64,000 bases of DNA from Amarobacter sp035326025 (lineage in GTDB: Bacteria; Chloroflexota; Dehalococcoidia; Tepidiformales; Tepidiformaceae): contig DAOKYT010000003.1 of assembly GCA_035326025.1 (NCBI GenBank), positions 1-64,000 on the forward strand, written 5' to 3'. A model generated the notes under the pieces. That model was not told the DNA's origin and made no database searches. It saw only the letters and a list, made by a program, of their open reading frames with translations. Shown here piece after piece: positions 59,106 through 64,000 of the stretch. The first letter of the stretch is position 1, and each line of letters starts with the position of its first letter. The position numbers and the translations under genes are program-made.

Positions 59106-60662
59106 ATGAACAAATTCGAGGCGATGAAGGCGGAAAAGGACGGGCTCGACATCTGGCCCGCGCTGCTGGAATACGCGGCCGCGGATACGCCCGTCGAGGA
59201 GATCGGCGAGGACGACCTGCACCGGATGAAGTGGTTTGGCGTGTTCCACCGGCCCCAGCGGCCGGGCACGTTCATGATGCGGCTGCGGGTGCCCGGCGGC
59301 GTACTGACGAGCCGCCAATTGGCAACGGTGGCCGAGGTGGCGCGGGCCTACGGCCACGACACGATCGACCTCACGACGCGGCAGGGATTGCAACTGCGAG
59401 ACCTGCGCCTGCCAGACATCCCGGCGGTGATCATGCGGCTCGAGGGCGTGGGGTTGACCACCCGCCAGACGGGAATGGATAACGTGCGGAACTTCATCGG
59501 TTGCCCGCTGGCGGGGATCGATGGGTTGGAGCTGTTCGATTCCACCCCGCTGGTGCAGGCCCTGACCGAGGCGCACCGGGCCGCCGGCAAGAGCCTGAGC
59601 AACCTGCCGCGCAAGTTGAACGTCTCCGTCGCCGGCTGCCGCGATGATTGCGGCCACGCGCAGACGCAGGACATCGGGTTTGTGCCGGCCACGGCCGAGT
59701 TCGACGGGAGGCGGCTGGCGGGCTTCAACGTCCTCGTCGGCGGGGCGTTGGGGGGCACGTCTCCGCGGCTGGCCACCCCGCTCGATGTGTTCCTCCGCCC
59801 GGGCGAGGTGGTGCCCTTCTTCATCGCGCTGGTGGAGGTGTTTCGCGACAATGGCCCGCGGGAGGTGCGGACGCGGGCGCGCCTGAAGTGGCTCATTGCG
59901 GAGTGGGGCGAGGAGCGGCTGCGGGCCGAGGTGGAGGCGCGGCTCGGCTTCTCGCTTATGCGGGCGGGGGTAGATGAGCGCCTGCGCGTGGCCGGCGACC
60001 ACCTGGGCATCCACCCGCAGCGCCAGCCGGGGCTCAACTACATCGGCCTGCACGTGCCGGTGGGCCGCGCCACGGCCGACGACCTGGAGGAGCTCGCCCG
60101 GCTTGCGGATGTCTACGGGCGGGGCGAAGTCCGGCTCACGGTAGACCAGAGCGTGGTGGTGCCGCACGTCGCCGATGCGGCGCTTTCGGGGTTCCTGGGC
60201 GAGCCGCTCCTGGCAAGGCTGCGCCCCAACCCGCCCGCCGTTTGGCGCAATCTTGTCGCGTGCACGGGGAACGACTACTGCCACTTCTCGCTCATCGACA
60301 CCAAGACGCACGCGTTCAACCTGGCGACCGAGCTGGAGCGCAAGGGAATCCAGGTGCCGAAGGGGACACGCATCCATGTGAGCGGCTGCGTGCACGCCTG
60401 CGGCAAACACCACATCGGCGACATCGGCCTGCAGGGGGCGAACATCCGCCTGGGCGACCGGGTCGAAGAGGCGGTCACGGTTTACGCCGGCGGCCGTCTC
60501 GGAGAAGACGCCCGGCTGGCGGCGAAGGTGCTCGATAACGTGCACGTGGCGGACCTGCCGGTGCTCGTCGAGGCACTCGTGCGGCAGCGCTTCCAGCAGA
60601 CGGTCCCGCTTTCGGTGATGCGCCTGCTCGAACACACCAACACGCTGGAGCCGGTGGGATGA
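59106..60662 (+). CDS. Ferredoxin-dependent nitrite/sulfite reductase
   Basis: The protein is 518 aa. Two ferrodoxin-like half domains, siroheme/4Fe-4S site at ACTGNDYCHF (about residue 383) and HVSGCVHACGKHH (about 425), giving the Cys-x5-Cys and Cys-x3-Cys set. Overall it fits NirA/Sir of the ferredoxin type. Nitrite is the more likely substrate because a formate/nitrite-type channel overlaps it by 4 bp. GAGGAGG lies just before the ATG. It would make ammonium in nitrite assimilation. Confidence 0.92.
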   Translation: MNKFEAMKAEKDGLDIWPALLEYAAADTPVEEIGEDDLHRMKWFGVFHRPQRPGTFMMRLRVPGGVLTSRQLATVAEVARAYGHDTIDLTTRQGLQLRDLRLPDIPAVIMRLEGVGLTTRQTGMDNVRNFIGCPLAGIDGLELFDSTPLVQALTEAHRAAGKSLSNLPRKLNVSVAGCRDDCGHAQTQDIGFVPATAEFDGRRLAGFNVLVGGALGGTSPRLATPLDVFLRPGEVVPFFIALVEVFRDNGPREVRTRARLKWLIAEWGEERLRAEVEARLGFSLMRAGVDERLRVAGDHLGIHPQRQPGLNYIGLHVPVGRATADDLEELARLADVYGRGEVRLTVDQSVVVPHVADAALSGFLGEPLLARLRPNPPAVWRNLVACTGNDYCHFSLIDTKTHAFNLATELERKGIQVPKGTRIHVSGCVHACGKHHIGDIGLQGANIRLGDRVEEAVTVYAGGRLGEDARLAAKVLDNVHVADLPVLVEALVRQRFQQTVPLSVMRLLEHTNTLEPVG

Positions 60663-61483
60663 AGGGGACCCTGGATGCAGTCGAGCAGTCGGCGGCGGCG
60701 AAGGCAGCGAACCTGCAAGCGGCGCCGCACGGATACCTCATCCTCTCAGCCCTGGCGGGAGTCTACGTTGGCTTCGCGATCGTCCTGGTCTTCGCGATCG
60801 GGGCGCCGCTGGCGGCGGCGGGCTCGCCCTGGACGAAGACGGTCATGGGCGCCTCCTTCGGGGCGGCGCTCTCGCTGGTGATCGTTGCCGGTTCGGAGCT
60901 GTTCACGGGGAACGTGATGGTGATGAGCGTCGGGCTGCTGCGCCGCGCCGTCTCGCCGGCCGCGGTGGCGCGCATATGGCTGGCGAGCTACGGGGGCAAC
61001 CTCGCGGGGTCGCTTCTGCTGGCGTTGCTCGTAGCCCAGAGCGGGGTGCTCGGGTCCGCGCCCCAGTCCGGGTTCGTGCAATCGGTGGCCGAAACAAAAA
61101 TGAACCTCCCCGCGACGGACCTGTTCTGGCGGGCAGTGTTGTGCAACTGGCTGGTATGCCTGGCCGTGTGGTGCGCGTTCCGCACGACGAGCGAGGCCGG
61201 GCGCCTGATCATGGTCTTCTGGTGCCTCTTCGCGTTCTTCGGTGCCGGGTTCGAACATAGCGTGGCGAACATGACGCTGCTCGGCGTCGCCCTGGTGATG
61301 GACCACCCGGAGACGGTGACATGGGGCGGGTTCGTCCACAACCTGGTGCCGGTGACGCTGGGGAACGTGGTCAGCGGGGTGGTGTTCGTGGCCGGGGCGT
61401 ACTGGATGACGGACACGCGCATCCGGCTGCCGTTTGCCGCCGGGCAGCCGGAGCCGAGCGCGACCCCCGTCCGCGAGGGGTGA
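60659..61483 (+). CDS. Formate/nitrite transporter family channel
   Basis: The protein is 274 aa with six membrane helices. FNT landmarks: ELFTGNVMVM (about residue 80), LCNWLVCLAVW (about 160) and FFGAGFEHSVANM (about 198) with the central His. It overlaps the nitrite/sulfite reductase by 4 bp, so nitrite is the most likely substrate (NirC-like). Formate and hydrosulfide are alternatives known for the family. Confidence 0.92.
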   Translation: MKGTLDAVEQSAAAKAANLQAAPHGYLILSALAGVYVGFAIVLVFAIGAPLAAAGSPWTKTVMGASFGAALSLVIVAGSELFTGNVMVMSVGLLRRAVSPAAVARIWLASYGGNLAGSLLLALLVAQSGVLGSAPQSGFVQSVAETKMNLPATDLFWRAVLCNWLVCLAVWCAFRTTSEAGRLIMVFWCLFAFFGAGFEHSVANMTLLGVALVMDHPETVTWGGFVHNLVPVTLGNVVSGVVFVAGAYWMTDTRIRLPFAAGQPEPSATPVREG

Positions 61484-61526
61484 CCGCCCGGCGCTGAGGT
61501 GCTTATCGCCCGTTTCTATTGGTGAG

Positions 61527-61560
61527 CGGCGATATCTCGTTGCGGCCCGGCGATATCTCG
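61527..61560. promoter_or_regulatory. Paired 13-bp direct repeats (candidate operator)
   Basis: cggcgatatctcg occurs at 61527-61539 and 61548-61560, 21 bp apart, about two helical turns. The right copy also forms CGGCGA-N4-TCGCCG. It lies between the FNT gene and the aldehyde oxidoreductase gene. The rest of the 284-bp gap has no gene. Confidence 0.4.
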
Positions 61561-61767
61561 CCGCCCCCTGGGTGGAGGCTGTGGCCCCCGTCCAAGACGC
61601 GGACAGGGGTCGATTCGGCGCGGGCGGCGCCGGGGGCTTCGAGGGGCAATTCCGGCTGCCGCCCTCCGGCGGGCACCGTCGCGGGCAATCGTAAGCACGG
61701 TTGTACGCAGCCTTCTCCAGCGCGATCTATACTGCCCCCCTCCTGATTCGCAACAAAGGAGTTGGAT

Positions 61768-63582
61768 ATGGCACTCGGTGGTTATGCCGGCAGAGTCGGC
61801 AACATCGACCTCACCTCGGGAAAGGTGGACTACCGCCCCATCCCCGAAGAGTGGGCACGCAAGTACATCGGCGCCCGCGGCGTCGGCGTCCGCTACGTCT
61901 ACGAAGCAGGGCCCACCATCGACCCGCTCAGCGCGGAAAACGTGCTCTGCTTCATGAACGGCCCCCTCACCGGCAGCGAAGCGAGCATGAGCGGCCGCAT
62001 CGCCGTCGTCACCAAGAGCCCCCTCACCGGCACCGTCACCGATAGCCACATGGGCGGCTGGAGCGCTGCCCGCCTGCGCTGGGCCGGGTTCGATGGCCTC
62101 GTCTTCAGGGGAAAGTCCTCCAGACCCGTCTACGCCTTCGTCTCGAACAACACCGTCGAGCTCCGCGATGCCTCCGACCTCTGGGGCAAGGGCGTCCACG
62201 AGACCATCCAGGTCCTCAAGGAGCGCCACGGCGCCGATGACCTCAGCGTCATGGCCATCGGCCCCGCGGGCGAAAACCTCGTCCGCTTCGCCTCGTGGAT
62301 CAACGAGAACGACCGCGCCTCCGGCCGCGGCGGCACCGGCTGCGTCGGCGGTTCGAAGATGATCAAGGCCGTCGTCGTGAAGTCCGCCCGCAACTACCCC
62401 CGCGCGTCCGACCGCGACGCCTGGCGCACCGCCCACTCGAACGCCCTCAAGAAGATCATGGACGAGGCCAACATCACCTCTCCGAAGAAGGGCGGCCTCT
62501 CCGTCTACGGCACGAACATGCTCATGAACGTGAGCAACACCATCGGCGGCCTCGGCGCCCGCAACAGCCAGGACACCTCGTTCGAACACGCCGAACTCCT
62601 CGGCGGCGAATACGTCAACGAGCACTACCTCATCGACAACCCCACCTGCCACGCCTGCCCCGTCGCCTGCAAAAAGGAAGTCGAGATCAAGGAAGGGCCG
62701 TACAAGGTCAAGATGGAATCCGTCGAGTACGAGCCCGCCTGGTCGCTCGGCGCCAATTGCGGCAACGACGACATCGCCTCCGTCGCCTACATGATCGACA
62801 TGGCCAACGATTTCGGCTACGACGCGATCGAGATCGGGCAGGTCTGCTCCATGGTCATGGAGGCCACCCAGCGCGAGTACATCCCCGCCAGCGCCGGCAT
62901 CTCCTGGGGCGACAGGGACCGCATGATCGAGGTCGCCCGCCTCATCACCTACCGCCAGGGTATCGGCGACCAGCTCGCCAACGGCATCGACTCGTTCGCG
63001 AAATCGATCGGCCACCCCGAGATCGCCATGACCGTGAAGGGCCAGGCCACTCCCGCATACGACCCGCGCGGCTACAAGGGCATGGGCCTCGGCTATGCCA
63101 CCTCGAACCGGGGCGCCTGCCACCTCCGCGGCTACAGCCCCGCCAGCGAACTCGGCGTCATCGGCCTCAAGACCGACCCCCAGGCCTACGAAGGCAAGGG
63201 CGAACTCCTCAAGCTCCTCCAGGACATCCACGCCTTCTCCGATAGCCTCGACCTCTGCAAGTTCAGCGCCTTCGCCGAAGGCCCCGACGAGTACGCCGAG
63301 CAGTACCGCGTGATGACCGGCATCGAGAAATTCGACGCCAACGATGTCCTCCGCACCGGCGAACGCATCTACAACCTCGAACGCCACTACAACAACCTGG
63401 CTGGCTTCCGCGAAGGTTCCGACTACCTGCCCAGGCGCTTCACCGAGGAGCCCTCGAACGCGAAGGCCTCGCTCGGACAGATCTGCGAACTGGACCAGAT
63501 GCTCGAGGAGTACTACCGCGTCCGGGGCTGGAAGAACGGTGTCGTGCCGGAGGAAAAGCTCAGGGAACTCGAGGTCGTCTGA
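61768..63582 (+). CDS. Aldehyde ferredoxin oxidoreductase (tungsten/molybdenum)
   Basis: The protein is 604 aa from ATG 61768, with AAAGGAG just upstream and TATACT at 61728. AOR family landmarks: GGYAGRVGNIDLTSGKV (N-terminus), ARKYIGARGVGVRY, GPLTG, NDRASGRGGTGCVGGSKM (cofactor-binding loop, about 200), and the 4Fe-4S ligands CHACPVAC (about 296-303) plus Cys in DLCKF (about 498). It oxidises aldehydes to acids with ferredoxin and a tungstopterin. The subtype (AOR, formaldehyde or other) cannot be settled from sequence. Confidence 0.93.
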   Translation: MALGGYAGRVGNIDLTSGKVDYRPIPEEWARKYIGARGVGVRYVYEAGPTIDPLSAENVLCFMNGPLTGSEASMSGRIAVVTKSPLTGTVTDSHMGGWSAARLRWAGFDGLVFRGKSSRPVYAFVSNNTVELRDASDLWGKGVHETIQVLKERHGADDLSVMAIGPAGENLVRFASWINENDRASGRGGTGCVGGSKMIKAVVVKSARNYPRASDRDAWRTAHSNALKKIMDEANITSPKKGGLSVYGTNMLMNVSNTIGGLGARNSQDTSFEHAELLGGEYVNEHYLIDNPTCHACPVACKKEVEIKEGPYKVKMESVEYEPAWSLGANCGNDDIASVAYMIDMANDFGYDAIEIGQVCSMVMEATQREYIPASAGISWGDRDRMIEVARLITYRQGIGDQLANGIDSFAKSIGHPEIAMTVKGQATPAYDPRGYKGMGLGYATSNRGACHLRGYSPASELGVIGLKTDPQAYEGKGELLKLLQDIHAFSDSLDLCKFSAFAEGPDEYAEQYRVMTGIEKFDANDVLRTGERIYNLERHYNNLAGFREGSDYLPRRFTEEPSNAKASLGQICELDQMLEEYYRVRGWKNGVVPEEKLRELEVV

Positions 63583-63607
63583 CCGCTCGCGCCCCATCGG
63601 CGGCGTT

Positions 63608-63634
63608 AGGCCCTTCCCCGGAAGGGCCTTTCCT
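63608..63634 (+). terminator. Intrinsic terminator after the aldehyde oxidoreductase
   Basis: A 10-bp stem AGGCCCTTCC / GGAAGGGCCT with a short loop is followed by TTCCTATT. It can serve the converging gene as well. Confidence 0.75.
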
Positions 63635-64000
63635 ATTCGTGGACCGGGTCTTCTTCCAGGATGAACCGCCGGAACGCCTCGGCGAACGCGAAGTCCTGCC
63701 CCTCCGCCGCCATCCGCGCGAACCCCTCCGCGATCTCCGCCACACCCGGCCCCAGCTGGCTCGGGTGCTCCAGCAGCGCCGCCTTCTTCAGCTCCAGCGT
63801 CTCGCCGATGTCCACCCACACATTCGGCTTGTCCGACCCCGAAAGCCACACCTGGCGGACCTTCCAGGGTTCGTAGCCGTCCACCAGCAGCTCCGGGAAC
63901 GTCAGCCGGTCGCGGGCCGTCGGGAAGGCCGCATCGAGCGCCACATCCCCCGCCACGCGGTGGTCGGGGTGGTTCACGTAGTTGTCGCTGAGGAACCGGT
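63633..64000 (-). CDS. PIG-L (LmbE) family deacetylase, N-terminus outside window
   Basis: The frame is open from the window edge to a stop at 63633, so at least 122 C-terminal residues are here. VNHPDHRVAGDVALDAAFP is the second conserved block of the family, with the HPDH zinc/substrate motif; the AHPDD block would lie outside. Members deacetylate GlcNAc-linked substrates (mycothiol, bacillithiol or teicoplanin-type) or others. The C-terminus matches the family (VWVDIGETLELKKAAL). Substrate unknown. Confidence 0.88.
   Translation of the reverse strand, partial: RFLSDNYVNHPDHRVAGDVALDAAFPTARDRLTFPELLVDGYEPWKVRQVWLSGSDKPNVWVDIGETLELKKAALLEHPSQLGPGVAEIAEGFARMAAEGQDFAFAEAFRRFILEEDPVHE

Overview
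The window is 64 kb of high-GC bacterial chromosome, probably one scaffold with a 100-N gap at 54770-54869. Gene density is ordinary (about 60 genes). It contains no rRNA, no transposase and no CRISPR array. Exported proteins are mostly lipoproteins with Thr/Pro-rich stalks, several genes look leaderless, and the gene content (ferredoxin-type nitrite/sulfite reductase, tungsten-type aldehyde oxidoreductase, tRNA-Sec, TadG/CpaE-like proteins) would fit a Chloroflexota lineage such as Dehalococcoidia. That placement is inference only: no marker gene was compared against a database.

Layout. (1) 0-9.6 kb: a truncated secreted Thr/Pro repeat protein, a 58-bp tandem-repeat element, mutM/nei, a giant hybrid histidine kinase with about ten GAF modules, and an M23 peptidase. 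(2) 9.9-19.5 kb: a DsbA-like lipoprotein, CorA, MgtC/DUF4010, an SDR, a 2H phosphoesterase, a streptomycin-kinase-like protein, a transaldolase-family aldolase, DinB, an aquaporin-arsC pair and a cupredoxin. (3) 19.5-24.1 kb: a CHASE-PAS-GGDEF cyclase, an orphan phage-type terminase, a DUF4280 PAAR-like protein and tRNA-Sec. (4) 24.3-34 kb: rhodanese, SufE, TadG-like, pyrG, an XhoI/PaeR7I-like restriction-modification pair, and a c-di-AMP (ydaO) riboswitch driving a GyrI-like protein and a lipoprotein. (5) 34-38.3 kb: an M23 lipoprotein, a thioesterase, a second c-di-AMP riboswitch in front of a 57-aa zinc-ribbon gene, and prs. (6) 38.5-45.9 kb: the origin-proximal block rpmH-rnpA-yidD-[five parS]-beta-propeller lipoprotein-yidC-jag-pfkB-parA-parB-ridA. 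(7) 46-54.7 kb: an SLT transglycosylase, alr, a CpaE-like ATPase, a pseudo-receiver, a CLC-F fluoride antiporter under a fluoride riboswitch, and a TPR protein. (8) 54.9-64 kb: dnaE, nirA-focA/nirC, an aldehyde ferredoxin oxidoreductase and a truncated PIG-L deacetylase.

Regulation is the most striking part. There are three riboswitches of two classes. The fluoride switch carries its Shine-Dalgarno inside the terminator hairpin. One c-di-AMP switch controls a tiny zinc-ribbon protein of unknown role. At least six genes have a TANNNT-like hexamer placed 6-7 nt before the start codon and no Shine-Dalgarno, which suggests frequent leaderless transcription. Intergenic regions repeatedly carry 7-bp-period tracts, two of them joined to a 58/59-bp GC-rich repeat. 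Two genes, alr and the pfkB-family kinase, have no ATG/GTG/TTG start that would keep essential residues.
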